This document shows positions 35,561 to 44,673 of a DNA stretch of 64,000 bases, one piece after another. How positions within the stretch are numbered: the stretch's first letter is position 1; each line of letters opens with the position of its first letter. This DNA comes from Pseudorhodobacter wandonensis (GTDB lineage: Bacteria > Pseudomonadota > Alphaproteobacteria > Rhodobacterales > Rhodobacteraceae). The notes beneath the pieces were generated by a model. That model searched no databases. It saw only the letters and a program-made list of their open reading frames with translations, and was not told where the DNA came from. The stretch lies in assembly GCF_001202035.1 (NCBI RefSeq), contig NZ_LGHT01000031.1:248001-312000 (forward strand), in the 5' to 3' direction. Made by a program: the position numbers and the translations under genes.

Positions 35561-37003
35561 ATGATTGCGCAGCCAAAAGCGAGCCATTTTGTAAATGGCG
35601 ACTGGATGGAAGACAGCGCCGGGGCGCCAATTGAGGTGATCTATCCGGCCACGGGCGAGGTGATTGCGCGATTGCATGAGGCGACTGCGGCGGTGATCGA
35701 CGCGGCGCTGGAGTCTGCCAAGGCGGCACAAAAGGAATGGGCGGCGCGCAAACCTGTCGAGCGCGGTCGGGTTTTGCGGCGGGCGGCGGATTTGATCCGC
35801 GCGCGTGGCGATGCGCTGGCGCGGCTGGAAACGCTGGACACCGGCAAGCCGATGCAGGAAACGCTGGTGGCCGATTGGCCCTCGGGCGCGGATGCGTTGG
35901 AGTATTTTGGCGGGCTTGTCGCAAGCGTGACAGGCGAGACGATTTCGTTGGGCGGCGATTTTGCCTATACCTTGCGTGAGGCGCTGGGCGTGTGCGTGGG
36001 CATTGGCGCGTGGAATTACCCAAGCCAGATCGCGTGTTGGAAGTCGGCACCGGCCTTGGCGATGGGCAATGCGATGGTGTTCAAGCCGTCCGAAGAGACA
36101 CCTTTGGGCGCGCTGGAACTGGCGCAGATTTTCATCGAGGCGGGCCTGCCTGCAGGGTTGTTTAACGTGGTGCAAGGGCGTGGCGCGGTGGGCGCAGGGC
36201 TGGTGACCGACCCGCGCGTGGACAAAGTGTCGCTGACCGGTTCGGTGCCGACGGGGCGCAAGGTTTATGCCGCTGCAGCCGCAGGTGTGCGCCATGTGAC
36301 AATGGAGCTGGGCGGCAAATCGCCGTTGATCATCTTTGATGATGCCGATCTGGACAGCGCTGTCGGGGCGGCGATGATGGCGAATTTTTATTCGGCAGGG
36401 CAGGTGTGCAGCAATGGCACGCGGGTGTTTGTGCAAAAGGGTATTCTGCCGGCGTTTCTGGCGGCTTTGGCCAAGCGCGCCGAAAAGATTGTCTTGGGCG
36501 ACCCGATGGATATGGCCACGCAGATGGGGCCGTTGGTCAATGCCGCGCAGGTCGATAAGGTCATGGGCTATGTGAACGGTGCGCTGGCCGAAGGTGCGCG
36601 CTTGGTCACGGGTGGCAAGCGTGACGGCATGTTTGTGCAGCCCACGGTTTTTGCCGATGTGACGGACGATATGGTTCTGGCCTGTGAAGAGGTGTTTGGG
36701 CCGGTGATGGCCGTGCTTTCGTTTTCGGATGAAGAAGAGGTTGTAAGCCGCGCAAATGATACGGATTTCGGGCTGGCGGCAGGTGTGTTTACGGCCAACC
36801 TTGCGCGGGCGCACCGCGTCATTGCGGCGCTGCAGGCCGGTACTTGTTGGATCAACACCTATAATTTGACGCCGGTAGAAATGCCCTTTGGCGGGATGAA
36901 GCAGTCTGGCGTGGGCCGCGAAAACGGCAAGGCGGCGCTGGAATATTATAGCCAGACCAAGAGCGTATATGTCGGCATGGGGCCGGTCGATGCGCCGTAT
37001 TGA
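35561..37003 (+). CDS. betB: Betaine aldehyde dehydrogenase
   Basis: A 480-residue NAD-dependent aldehyde dehydrogenase. Catalytic Cys lies in [13 protein letters not shown] and Glu in [10 protein letters not shown]; the coenzyme loop is [13 protein letters not shown] and [20 protein letters not shown] is conserved. It oxidises betaine aldehyde to the osmoprotectant glycine betaine. The gene sits between betI and betA in the usual order, which fixes the substrate assignment more firmly than sequence alone. Confidence 0.95.
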   Translation: MIAQPKASHFVNGDWMEDSAGAPIEVIYPATGEVIARLHEATAAVIDAALESAKAAQKEWAARKPVERGRVLRRAADLIRARGDALARLETLDTGKPMQETLVADWPSGADALEYFGGLVASVTGETISLGGDFAYTLREALGVCVGIGAWNYPSQIACWKSAPALAMGNAMVFKPSEETPLGALELAQIFIEAGLPAGLFNVVQGRGAVGAGLVTDPRVDKVSLTGSVPTGRKVYAAAAAGVRHVTMELGGKSPLIIFDDADLDSAVGAAMMANFYSAGQVCSNGTRVFVQKGILPAFLAALAKRAEKIVLGDPMDMATQMGPLVNAAQVDKVMGYVNGALAEGARLVTGGKRDGMFVQPTVFADVTDDMVLACEEVFGPVMAVLSFSDEEEVVSRANDTDFGLAAGVFTANLARAHRVIAALQAGTCWINTYNLTPVEMPFGGMKQSGVGRENGKAALEYYSQTKSVYVGMGPVDAPY

Positions 37004-37021
37004 GGCCGGAAATTGGGTGAG

Positions 37022-38671
37022 ATGATGCAGGCGGAATATGTGATTGTTGGCGCGGGCTCGGCAGGGTGCGCGATGGCGTACCGGCTGGCCGAGGCGGGTG
37101 CCTCGGTTATTGTGATCGAGTTTGGCGGCAGTGATGTGGGGCCGTTTATCCAGATGCCGGCCGCGCTGTCCTATCCGATGAATATGGGGATTTATGACTG
37201 GGGGATGTCGTCAGAACCCGAGCCGCATTTGGGTGGGCGGTCGTTGGTTACGCCGCGCGGCAAGGTGATCGGCGGGTCAAGCAGCATCAACGGCATGGTC
37301 TATGTGCGCGGCCATGCGCGTGATTTCGACCATTGGGCCGAAGCAGGGGCCGAGGGCTGGGCCTATGCCGATGTGCTGCCCTATTTCCGGCGGATGGAGC
37401 ATTGGCACGGCGGCACGTCCGCGTATCGCGGCACAGACGGGCCTTTGCACATTACGCGCGGGCCCCGTGACAACCCCTTGTTCGACGCCTTTATTCAGGC
37501 GGGCGAACAGGCCGGCTATCCTGTGACGCCCGATTATAACGGTGCCGCGCAAGAAGGTTTTGGCCCGATGGAGGCCACGATTTACAAAGGGCAACGCTGG
37601 TCGGCGGCAAATGCCTATTTGAAGCCTGCGCTGAAGTCGGGGCGGGTAAAGGTGGTGCGCGGGCTGGCGCGCAAAGTAGTGATAGAAGACGGTCGCGCGG
37701 TGGGCGTAGAGGTTGCGCGCGGCGGCTCGGTTGAGGTGATCTCGGCTGGCAAAGAGGTGATTTTGGCGGCGAGCAGCCTGAATTCGCCGAAACTGTTGAT
37801 GCTGTCGGGCATTGGCCCCGCCGCGCATCTGGCCGAACATGGGATTGAGGTGGTGGCTGACCGTCCGGGTGTGGGCAGCAATCTGCAGGACCATCTTGAG
37901 GTTTATATGCAGTTTGCAAGCAAACTGCCGATTACGCTGTATAAATACTGGAACCTGCTGGGCAAGGCGTTGATCGGGGCGCAGTGGTTGTTTACCCGCA
38001 AGGGGCTTGGGGCGTCGAACCAGTTTGAGGCTTGTGGCTTTATTCGCAGCAAGATCGGCGTGGAATACCCTGATATTCAATATCATTTCCTGCCGATTGC
38101 TGTGCGCTATGATGGTAAGGCCAGCGCTGAGGGGCATGGATTTCAGGTCCATACCGGCCCGATGCGCAGCCCGTCGCGGGGCACGGTGCGGCTGCGTTCG
38201 GCGGATCCGGCGGATAAGCCGGTTATCAAATTCAACTACATGTCCGAGGTGCAGGATTGGGAGGATTTCCGTGCCTGTATCCGCCTGACGCGCGAAGTGT
38301 TCGGGCAAGCCGCAATGCGACCCTTTGTAAAGCATGAGATCCAACCGGGGGCAGGCGTGCAAAGTGACGCCGAAATCGATGATTTCATCCGCGAACATGC
38401 CGAAAGCGCCTATCACCCCTGCGGCACGGCCAAGATGGGGCGGCGTGATGACCCGATGGCGGTGGTTGATTCCGAATGCCGTGTGATCGGCGTTGAAGGG
38501 TTGCGGCTGGCCGATAGTTCGATTTTTCCGCGTATTACCAACGGGAACCTGAACGGGCCGTCGATCATGGTGGGCGAAAAAGCGGCGGACCACATTTTGG
38601 GTCGCACGCCCCTTGCGCCTTTGAATCTTGGGCCAGAGATGAATGAAGATTGGCGCGACACGCAGCGCTAA
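37022..38671 (+). CDS. betA: Choline dehydrogenase (GMC flavoenzyme)
   Basis: A 549-residue GMC oxidoreductase. The FAD site is [20 protein letters not shown], the GMC signature 1 is [20 protein letters not shown] and signature 2 is [16 protein letters not shown]. The active-site His/Asn pair is in [14 protein letters not shown] and [18 protein letters not shown]. It oxidises choline to betaine aldehyde, membrane-associated, feeding BetB. The start is ATG 37022 or 37025; GGTGAG lies just upstream, and an earlier TTG is less likely. It completes the betIBA operon; no betT/betC transporter or sulfatase is adjacent. Confidence 0.95.
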   Translation: MMQAEYVIVGAGSAGCAMAYRLAEAGASVIVIEFGGSDVGPFIQMPAALSYPMNMGIYDWGMSSEPEPHLGGRSLVTPRGKVIGGSSSINGMVYVRGHARDFDHWAEAGAEGWAYADVLPYFRRMEHWHGGTSAYRGTDGPLHITRGPRDNPLFDAFIQAGEQAGYPVTPDYNGAAQEGFGPMEATIYKGQRWSAANAYLKPALKSGRVKVVRGLARKVVIEDGRAVGVEVARGGSVEVISAGKEVILAASSLNSPKLLMLSGIGPAAHLAEHGIEVVADRPGVGSNLQDHLEVYMQFASKLPITLYKYWNLLGKALIGAQWLFTRKGLGASNQFEACGFIRSKIGVEYPDIQYHFLPIAVRYDGKASAEGHGFQVHTGPMRSPSRGTVRLRSADPADKPVIKFNYMSEVQDWEDFRACIRLTREVFGQAAMRPFVKHEIQPGAGVQSDAEIDDFIREHAESAYHPCGTAKMGRRDDPMAVVDSECRVIGVEGLRLADSSIFPRITNGNLNGPSIMVGEKAADHILGRTPLAPLNLGPEMNEDWRDTQR

Positions 38672-38682
38672 TATTTGATTAG

Positions 38683-38710
38683 GGTTAACCAAGGTTAACC
38701 AAAGGTTAAC
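38683..38710 (+). promoter_or_regulatory. Tandem CtrA-type boxes upstream of the nuclease gene
   Basis: Three GGTTAAC units follow each other at about 10-11-base steps. TTAA at 38695-38698 and 38706-38709 are separated by exactly 7 bases and followed by C, a perfect TTAA-N7-TTAAC box. TTAA at 38685-38688 adds a second overlapping pair with 6-base spacing. They lie 43-70 bases before the nuclease start. Confidence 0.6.
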
Positions 38711-38752
38711 AAAATTCTTGATTTCCGCCCGATTTGGGCGGAAAACGAGGCC

Positions 38753-39403
38753 ATGTTAACCTTTCGTTCTATCCTTGTTCTGTATCTTATGCTTGCGGGC
38801 CCGGTGGGTGCGCTAACGCTGTCCGGGCAAGCGCGGGTTGTGGATGGCGATACATTGATTTTGGCGGGCGAGCGCATTCGCCTGTTTGGTATTGACGCGC
38901 CAGAGCTGCGGCAACGCTGTGACAACTCGGGGCGCAATTGGGCGTGTGGGGCTTGGGCCGCAGAGGTGCTGACCAAGCTTACCGACCGAGGGGGGCTGAA
39001 ATGTGAGGCGCTGGATCGTGACCGCTATGGCCGCACTGTGGCACGTTGCACGGTATCGGGGCGCGATATAGGTGGTGAAATGGTACGTGCGGGGGCGGCT
39101 GCGGCCTATGTTCAATACTCGGATGACTATGTAGCGGCTGAGGCCGCTGCCAAGGCCGAGGCGCGCGGAATATGGTCGGGGGCGGTGACGGCACCGGCCG
39201 AGTATCGCAAAATCGCGCGTCAGCAACCGGCGCCCAAAGGCTGTACGATCAAGGGCAATATTAATGCCAAGGGCAAACGGATTTACCACATGCCCGGCCA
39301 GCGCGATTACGCCGCAACGCAGATTTCCGAGGCCAAGGGCGAAGCGTTCTTTTGTTCCGAAGCGCAGGCGCGCGCCGCCGGGTTTCGGGCCGCAAAACGC
39401 TGA
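38753..39403 (+). CDS. Secreted staphylococcal-nuclease-like (thermonuclease) protein
   Basis: A 216-residue protein with an N-terminal signal sequence (MLTFRSILVLYLMLAGPVGA). The SNase domain covers about residues 22-145, with VVDGDTLIL, RIRLFGIDAPEL and DRYGRTVARC carrying the conserved Asp and Arg residues. A C-terminal module of about 50 residues reads GCTIKGNINAKGKRIYHMPG and ends with FFCSEAQARAAGFRAAK, which resembles the small domain NCBI calls sunset. It probably degrades DNA/RNA outside the cytoplasm. Tandem TTAA-N7-TTAA boxes upstream suggest control by CtrA. Confidence 0.88.
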   Translation: MLTFRSILVLYLMLAGPVGALTLSGQARVVDGDTLILAGERIRLFGIDAPELRQRCDNSGRNWACGAWAAEVLTKLTDRGGLKCEALDRDRYGRTVARCTVSGRDIGGEMVRAGAAAAYVQYSDDYVAAEAAAKAEARGIWSGAVTAPAEYRKIARQQPAPKGCTIKGNINAKGKRIYHMPGQRDYAATQISEAKGEAFFCSEAQARAAGFRAAKR

Positions 39404-39499
39404 TTCCGCAATATTTTATTGCAGGTTTGATCCCTGTCAAAGCGGTATCGAATGGCTGGGGATATGCTTTCTTTGACGCGAACAAAGAAGGAGAGACCC

Positions 39500-39739
39500 A
39501 TGTCGCATACCCCCCATGAACTGGCCGAAGAATTCCCCGCTGAAGTTGAGAAAATGCACAAGCTGAAGCTGGAAAATGCGCATTTCGCCAAGCTTTTTGA
39601 TGAATATCATGAGGTGAATCGCGCCGTGCATCGGGCCGAGGTTAGCGTTGAGCCCACGGATGATGCGCATGAAGGCGAGCTGCGCAAGCAACGGGCGCGG
39701 CTGAAAGATGAAATCTGGGCGCTGATTTCGGCGGCCTAA
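39500..39739 (+). CDS. YdcH/DUF465 small helical protein
   Basis: A 79-residue highly charged, coiled-coil-like protein: MSHTPHELAEEFPAEVEKMH, then FAKLFDEYHEVNRAVHRAE and LRKQRARLKDEIWALIS, the DUF465 pattern. AAGGAGAG lies 6 bases before ATG 39500. Function is unknown; family members are cytosolic. Its stop overlaps the end of the convergent regulator gene by 4 bases. Confidence 0.88.
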   Translation: MSHTPHELAEEFPAEVEKMHKLKLENAHFAKLFDEYHEVNRAVHRAEVSVEPTDDAHEGELRKQRARLKDEIWALISAA

Positions 39740-41133
39740 GGCAAGTCGGGGTCGATGCCATAGGGCACGACCCCGCGCGCATCGGGATTGACCGACAGGC
39801 GCTTTTCCAGTGGCGGTACCGAGCGCTGATGACAATCGGACCGCTCGCATATCCGACAGGAAATACCGATGGGTTCAAACCGGCCCTTCAGGTCAAGGCC
39901 GTCGGCATAGACCAATTGCTCGGCGTGGCCGATTTCACAGCCTAAACCAATGGCATAGCGCCGGACGGGCGCGCCAAATGCGCCCCCCGATTTTGACACA
40001 TCACGCGCAAGGCAGACATAGCGCACGCCATCAGGCGTTTCTGCCAGTTGGCGCAGAAAGCGGCCCGGCGTTTCAAAGGCTTGGTGAACATTCCACAGCG
40101 GGCAGGCACCGCCGAACCGCGCGAATTGAAAGCGGGTGGCCGAATGGCGTTTCGTGACCGTGCCGGCCTGATCGACCCGCACAAAAAAGAACGGCACCCC
40201 TTTGGCGCCGGGGCGTTGCAATGTCGATAGCCTGTGGGCGACCTGCTCGATCGAGCTGTCAAAAAGATCGGACAGGCGTTCAAGGTCGTGGCGTTCCTGC
40301 CCAGCCGCGCGCAAAAACGCAGTGTAGGGCATGATCGCTGCGCCGGCAAAGTAATTGGCCAACCCGATTTTGGCGATGCTGCGGGCGGCGGGGCTTTGGA
40401 ATTGGGCGAGGTCGAGCGTCGCCTCGAGCAAATCATTCTGGGTAAGTAGGGCCACTTGATGCAGCAGTTGAAAGCGCCGCGTGGCACCTGTTGCGCGGCT
40501 GGACAGGGCAAGCTGCTTGGCCTTGGGATCAAAGCGGCGCAATTCAGAAATGTTCGAAAGTGTCAAATCGATGTTCAGGCTTTCAAGCGTAGCGAGAGCC
40601 GTGTTTTCTATTGGTATATCAGGGCCTTTTAAGGTGGCGTAACGCTCGGCTGCCTTATCGACGGCATCGATGTAATTATCGCAATAGTGAAAGAAGTCGC
40701 GCACTTCCTCCCACGGCGAGGGGGCGCTGTCGGTGCGGCCCAATGCCTCATCCAACGAGGCGAGGCGTTCGTGGCTTTGGCGATAAGCGCGGTGCAGATC
40801 GAGAAAGGCGCGGGCCAGCCCTGGGGCATTCGAGGCAGCAAGCCGCAGATCGGACAGTGGCGGCGGCGCAGTGAAGACAGGATCGGCGAGCGCCTCGCGC
40901 ATGTCGGTGACGATGCGCTCGCTGTCGCCGGTGGAAAGCTCGGTCACGTCTTGGCCGAACTCTTGCGCCAGTCCCAGCACCACGCTTGCCGAAATGGGCC
41001 GGTGGTTGTTTTCCATCTGGTTCAGATAGGGCAGGGAGACGCCAAGTTTCTGGGCAAAAATCTTTTGGGTCAGGCGCAGACGGCCGCGCAATTCACGCAG
41101 TTTCGCGCCGGCATAGAGTTTTTGGGTGGCCAT
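39736..41133 (-). CDS. ScfR-family (PccR/RamB-like) short-chain fatty acyl regulator
   Basis: A 465-residue regulator. The N-terminal XRE helix-turn-helix (about residues 8-65) reads KLRELRGRLRLTQKIFAQKLGVSLPYLNQMENNHRPIS. The long central domain resembles IrrE/ImmA-type proteins, and the C-terminal DUF2083 domain has conserved Cys in FGGACPLWNVHQAF and SCRICERSDCHQR. Relatives control propionyl-CoA or acetate metabolism in response to acyl-CoA thioesters and bind TTTGCAAA boxes; two such boxes stand right before this gene. ATG 41133 follows GAGGG. No target metabolic gene is adjacent. Confidence 0.9.
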   Translation of the reverse strand: MATQKLYAGAKLRELRGRLRLTQKIFAQKLGVSLPYLNQMENNHRPISASVVLGLAQEFGQDVTELSTGDSERIVTDMREALADPVFTAPPPLSDLRLAASNAPGLARAFLDLHRAYRQSHERLASLDEALGRTDSAPSPWEEVRDFFHYCDNYIDAVDKAAERYATLKGPDIPIENTALATLESLNIDLTLSNISELRRFDPKAKQLALSSRATGATRRFQLLHQVALLTQNDLLEATLDLAQFQSPAARSIAKIGLANYFAGAAIMPYTAFLRAAGQERHDLERLSDLFDSSIEQVAHRLSTLQRPGAKGVPFFFVRVDQAGTVTKRHSATRFQFARFGGACPLWNVHQAFETPGRFLRQLAETPDGVRYVCLARDVSKSGGAFGAPVRRYAIGLGCEIGHAEQLVYADGLDLKGRFEPIGISCRICERSDCHQRSVPPLEKRLSVNPDARGVVPYGIDPDLP

Positions 41134-41147
41134 TTCGCGCCCTCTGG

Positions 41148-41176
41148 TTTGCAAAGTTTAGCGTGGCTTTGCAAAG
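41148..41176 (-). promoter_or_regulatory. Two TTTGCAAA boxes upstream of the ScfR-family gene
   Basis: TTTGCAAA at 41148-41155 and again at 41168-41175, each palindromic and 20 bases apart centre to centre (two helical turns). They begin 15 bases upstream of the regulator start, where bound protein would block its own transcription. The octamer is the one I recall for PccR/RamB regulators. Confidence 0.65.
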
Positions 41177-41184
41177 CGGCGGCG

Positions 41185-42402
41185 TCAAGACGATTTCAGC
41201 TGGCTTTCGCGGCGCAAGACCCAAATAATGCAGGCGATCGAGGCAACCGACGTAAGCAGCATCAGCAGAACCAAAGGCATCGGGCCGGTTTGCGGGCCAA
41301 GCACCACGCCTGCAAGCGCCGAGAGCAAAGCGCCAGTGCCGATCAGGAAGGCGCCACCCAGCCCCGCTGCCGAGCCTGCAAGGCTGGGGCGGACAGAGAG
41401 CATGCCTGCGTTGGCGCTGGGATTCAGAAGGCCGTTGCCCAGCCCGACAAAGACCATCAAGCCGAAAAACAGGTTGGGCCCTGCGGCGTTGATCAGAGTA
41501 AGCAGGGCGAGGGCAACCATCCCGCCGGTTGAGGTGAGGGCCCCCGCCAGAACCATGCGATTCACCCCGTAGCGCACCGAGTAGCGGCCCGAAAAGAAGT
41601 TTCCTGCCATATAGCCAAAGGCCGGCGCACCGAAATACAGCCCGAGTGTGGCCGCATCCATGTGGAAAAACGTTGTGCCGACATAGGGTGCCCCGCCGAG
41701 ATAGGCGAAAAATGCACCAGAGGAAAAGCCTGCCGCCAGACAATAGCCCCAAAAGCGTTGTGACCGCAGCAAGGCCGGGTATTGGCGCATTTGGGCGGTA
41801 AAGCTGCTGGCGCGGGTGGTTGCGGTTTCGCCCATATCGAACCAGATCACGACAAAGGCGGTCGCGCCTGATAGCATCAGCATGATGAACGAGGCCTGCC
41901 AGCCGAACGCTTCATCCAGCAGGCCGCCGATGACCGGGGCGATCATTGGCACCACTGCCATGCCCATAGAGACATAGCCTATCATCGAGGCGGCTTGATC
42001 TTGGGGCACCATGTCACGAACGGCGGCACGCGACAGCACAAAGCCCGAGGCGATGACGGCCTGCACCAGACGGCAGGTAATAAACACGCCGTAATTTGGT
42101 GCGAGAAGCGCGCCTGCGCTGGCCAGTGTAAAAATTGCAGTGGCCGCAAGGATAACGGGGCGGCGGCCAAAACGGTCGGACACGGGGCCAACGAACAGTT
42201 GCAGCAGCGCAGTGGTGGCGAGGTAGAGCGACAAGGACAGCTGCATCACGGCGTAATCGACATCGAAATACAGGGCCATCGAGGGCAATGACGGCAAAAA
42301 TACATTCAGCGACATCGCCGCGACGCCGGCCATGAACACGAGTGTTGTTATATGTGGTGCGGTGGTCCGGTCAAAATAGCGGACAGTCGGTGGTGTAATC
42401 AT
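41185..42402 (-). CDS. MFS multidrug efflux transporter (Bcr/CflA type)
   Basis: A 405-residue major facilitator protein with 12 predicted membrane segments. The loop 2-3 motif is GPVSDRFGRRPVIL, and segment 4-5 motifs include CRLVQAVIASGFVLSRAAVRDM. The Bcr/CflA family exports drugs or metabolites by proton antiport from the inner membrane. The substrate is not predictable. It lies upstream of the ScfR-family gene on the same strand, with the TTTGCAAA boxes between them. Confidence 0.9.
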   Translation of the reverse strand: MITPPTVRYFDRTTAPHITTLVFMAGVAAMSLNVFLPSLPSMALYFDVDYAVMQLSLSLYLATTALLQLFVGPVSDRFGRRPVILAATAIFTLASAGALLAPNYGVFITCRLVQAVIASGFVLSRAAVRDMVPQDQAASMIGYVSMGMAVVPMIAPVIGGLLDEAFGWQASFIMLMLSGATAFVVIWFDMGETATTRASSFTAQMRQYPALLRSQRFWGYCLAAGFSSGAFFAYLGGAPYVGTTFFHMDAATLGLYFGAPAFGYMAGNFFSGRYSVRYGVNRMVLAGALTSTGGMVALALLTLINAAGPNLFFGLMVFVGLGNGLLNPSANAGMLSVRPSLAGSAAGLGGAFLIGTGALLSALAGVVLGPQTGPMPLVLLMLLTSVASIACIIWVLRRESQLKSS

Positions 42403-42460
42403 GTCAGGTGGCTACGCCCATCGCGGCGGGCTGTCTATTGCGGAAATGCCTGACGCGGCG

Positions 42461-42805
42461 TCAAACCCATTTGTGAAAGATGAAAAACGCCCCAAGCGCA
42501 ATAAAGCCGAAGCCGACAAGGTGGTTCCAGGACAGCGGCTCTTTCAGGTAAAGAACGGAAAACGCAGCAAAAACCAGCAGGGTGATGACCTCTTGTATGG
42601 TTTTCAGCTCGGCCGCGGAAAAATAGCCGTGGCCGATGCGATTGGCCGGCACCTGCAGCATATATTCAAACAGCGCGATGCCCCAGCTGATGGCGATCAC
42701 GGCCAGCAGCGGCGCGGATTTATACTTGAGGTGGCCATACCACGCAAAGGTCATAAAGACGTTGGAAGCGATGAGCAGGCCGATGGTGATAAGGGGCGTG
42801 GGCAT
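42461..42805 (-). CDS. DUF486 small membrane protein
   Basis: A 114-residue protein with four hydrophobic segments: MPTPLITIGLLIASNVFMTF, APLLAVIAISWGIALFEYML, QEVITLLVFAAFSVLYL and HLVGFGFIALGAFFIF. The sequence matches DUF486, a drug/metabolite-transporter-like family. It has the size of a half-transporter that would dimerise. ATG 42805 has AAAGG 8 bases upstream; the extension to 42901 has none. Function is unknown. Confidence 0.85.
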   Translation of the reverse strand: MPTPLITIGLLIASNVFMTFAWYGHLKYKSAPLLAVIAISWGIALFEYMLQVPANRIGHGYFSAAELKTIQEVITLLVFAAFSVLYLKEPLSWNHLVGFGFIALGAFFIFHKWV

Positions 42806-42910
42806 GTGTGGGACCTTTTGTAGGATTTGCGGGATTTGTCGCAGAATTGCGGGAATGTGCCAGTGGTATTCTGTGACTTGATTTGCGTCATGGTTGGGCA
42901 ATCGCGCTTA

Positions 42911-42924
42911 TGCGCACATGCGCA
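42911..42924 (+). promoter_or_regulatory. Inverted repeat upstream of arsR (first operon)
   Basis: TGCGCA-CA-TGCGCA, two palindromic hexamers inside a larger imperfect dyad, 18 bases before the arsR start. This is a plausible operator for the ArsR-type repressor, inferred from position and symmetry only. Confidence 0.4.
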
Positions 42925-42941
42925 AAAGCCAAGGTGTGCCA

Positions 42942-43217
42942 ATGATTCTGACTGCGTTAACTGCCCTTGCCGAACCGACACGTCTGGCCGCGATGCGGGC
43001 CTTGCGGGACGGTGACGAGCATTGTGTTTGTGAGTTGATGGCGCGGATTGGCGCAACGCAAAGCCGGATGTCGCGGCATATGCAGGTGCTGAAACAGGCG
43101 GGGTTGGTGGTGGACAAGCGCGATGCACAATGGGTGCGCTATCGGATTACGCCTGATTTGGCGGCCCCGTTGCGGGCGTTGTTGGATGCGGCGCTGGCAG
43201 ACGAGGTAAAGGCATGA
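42942..43217 (+). CDS. arsR: ArsR/SmtB family metal(loid)-responsive repressor
   Basis: A 91-residue winged-helix repressor: MILTALTALAEPTRLAAMRA, then the metal-site helix HCVCELMARIGATQSRMSRHMQVLKQAGLV. The C-V-C pair in the alpha-3 helix matches the As(III)/Sb(III)-sensing site of type I ArsR. Its TGA overlaps the ATG of the permease gene (ATGA). AAGG lies upstream of ATG 42942; a frame open to 42894 gives an alternative longer start. It probably represses the permease-thioredoxin operon. Confidence 0.88.
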   Translation: MILTALTALAEPTRLAAMRALRDGDEHCVCELMARIGATQSRMSRHMQVLKQAGLVVDKRDAQWVRYRITPDLAAPLRALLDAALADEVKA

Positions 43218-44212
43218 GTATTTTTAGCTGGATGAATGACCAGTTGCTGCGGATGCAGTGGCTTTCTGGCCTTGTGACAGCAGGTGTGCGAGGATTGGGC
43301 CTAGACCCTGCGTCGCGGATTGGCGGGTCGGTGCAGTTTTTCGTTTATGACGTGGTCAAGATTTTCATTCTGCTTTCAGTGCTGATTTTCGTGATCTCTT
43401 ACCTGCAAAGCTATTTTCCGCCAGAGCGGACGCGGCGGATATTGGGCGGACGCTCGGGCATCGGTGCGAATATTCTGGGGGCATTGCTGGGCACGATCAC
43501 GCCGTTTTGCTCTTGCTCGTCTATTCCTTTGTTCATCGGGTTTACTGCTGCAGGTTTGCCGTTGGGGGTGACGTTCTCGTTTCTGATTTCATCGCCTTTG
43601 GTTGATATGGCCTCGGTCATCCTGCTCGCTTCAATTTTCAGCTGGCCGATTGCATTGGCTTATGTGGGGGTTGGGCTGATTGTGGCAGTGGTCGGGGGGA
43701 CAATCATTGGCAAGCTGGGGATGGAGGGGCAGGTGGAAAGCTTTGTCCATAACGTGCCGGTGACGGATGCAGATGAAAGCCTGAGCCGTGCAGAGCGGAT
43801 TGGATTTGCCCGCGGTCAGGTCTTGGATATTGCGGGTAAGGTTTGGCCCTATGTTCTGATTGGCGTGGGTATCGGGGCGGTTATTCACAATTGGGTGCCC
43901 GAGGCGACGATTTCGGCGCTGCTGGGCCAAGACAAATGGTGGGCGGTGCCGGTGGCCACGGTGGTGGGCATTCCGATGTATGCCGATATTTTTGGCACCT
44001 TACCGATCGCCGAGGCGCTGGTGGGCAAAGGTGTGGGGCTGGGCACGGTTCTGGCCTTTATGATGGCGGTGACTGCACTGTCGCTGCCGTCGCTTATCAT
44101 GCTGAAAAGGGTGGTTAAAATGCCGTTGCTTGTGGCGTTTACCGGGCTGGTGACGGTTGGCATTCTGACCATCGGATTCGCGTTTAACGCGATCACACAT
44201 ATGTTCATATGA
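43214..44212 (+). CDS. ArsP-type permease (trivalent organoarsenical or metal efflux)
   Basis: A 332-residue membrane protein with about eight segments. The hallmark TPFCSCSSIPLFIGF (conserved Cys pair) is followed by GLPLGVTFSFLISSPLVDMAS and GIPMYADIFGTLPIAEAL. This fold covers ArsP, which exports methylarsenite, and SO_0444-type Cu/Zn permeases; the Cys motif alone cannot separate them. Coupling to an ArsR-type repressor and a CxxC mini-thioredoxin, and closeness to arsH, favour an organoarsenical role. Confidence 0.85.
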   Translation: MSIFSWMNDQLLRMQWLSGLVTAGVRGLGLDPASRIGGSVQFFVYDVVKIFILLSVLIFVISYLQSYFPPERTRRILGGRSGIGANILGALLGTITPFCSCSSIPLFIGFTAAGLPLGVTFSFLISSPLVDMASVILLASIFSWPIALAYVGVGLIVAVVGGTIIGKLGMEGQVESFVHNVPVTDADESLSRAERIGFARGQVLDIAGKVWPYVLIGVGIGAVIHNWVPEATISALLGQDKWWAVPVATVVGIPMYADIFGTLPIAEALVGKGVGLGTVLAFMMAVTALSLPSLIMLKRVVKMPLLVAFTGLVTVGILTIGFAFNAITHMFI

Positions 44213-44223
44213 AAGGAGATATC

Positions 44224-44451
44224 ATGATTATCAAGATCCTTGGTTCTGGCTGCAAGAAATGTGGTATTTTGGCGGAGAATGCCTTGGCTGCGGCACATGC
44301 GGCGGGCAAAACCGCCGAGATTGTGAAAGTCACGGATTTTGCCGAGATTGCGGGATATGGTGTGATGTCGACGCCTGCTTTGGTGGTCGATGAAAAGTTG
44401 ATCGCATCTGGCAAGGTGCTGACAATCGATGAAATCAGCGCCTTGCTGTAA
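44224..44451 (+). CDS. Small thioredoxin-fold protein (CxxC) of the arsenic operon
   Basis: A 75-residue redox-active mini-thioredoxin, MIIKILGSGCKKCGILAENA with CKKC near residue 10-13, and the cis-Pro loop in GVMSTPALVVDEKLIASGKV. It is of the TM0996 type often found next to ArsP-like permeases. It may keep the metalloid trivalent for export or pass electrons to the permease. AAGGAGAT lies 3 bases before the ATG. A frame open from 44209 overlaps the permease stop. Confidence 0.88.
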   Translation: MIIKILGSGCKKCGILAENALAAAHAAGKTAEIVKVTDFAEIAGYGVMSTPALVVDEKLIASGKVLTIDEISALL

Positions 44452-44641
44452 ACGTATTGGCGCAGCGCCAGAGGTGTATTTTTCCGATGTGGCGGTGGCG
44501 GGTCGCCATGCGAAAGGCATAGTATCAGGTGCTGCCGAGTTTCAAATATGCCTGTATGGCGGCAGGGTGAATCTGGAAGGCCCGAGTCATGCCCCATGAC
44601 CCTGCACATCTGACGATGCAGCTGGAAAGGGTGCCATGTGA

Positions 44642-44667
44642 GCGGGCGGCGAAAACCTGACGCCCGC
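44642..44667 (-). terminator. Stem-loop after arsH
   Basis: GCGGGCG and CGCCCGC form a 7-bp perfect stem with a 12-base loop, 7 bases after the arsH stop. There is no T run. The 222-base gap to the convergent thioredoxin gene holds nothing else recognisable. Confidence 0.4.
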
Positions 44668-44673
44668 CAAGCG

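Noticed and set aside
38683-38710. Short direct repeats as a possible CRISPR or iteron array
   Set aside because: Only three 7-8-base units with 2-3-base spacers; better explained as CtrA-type boxes.
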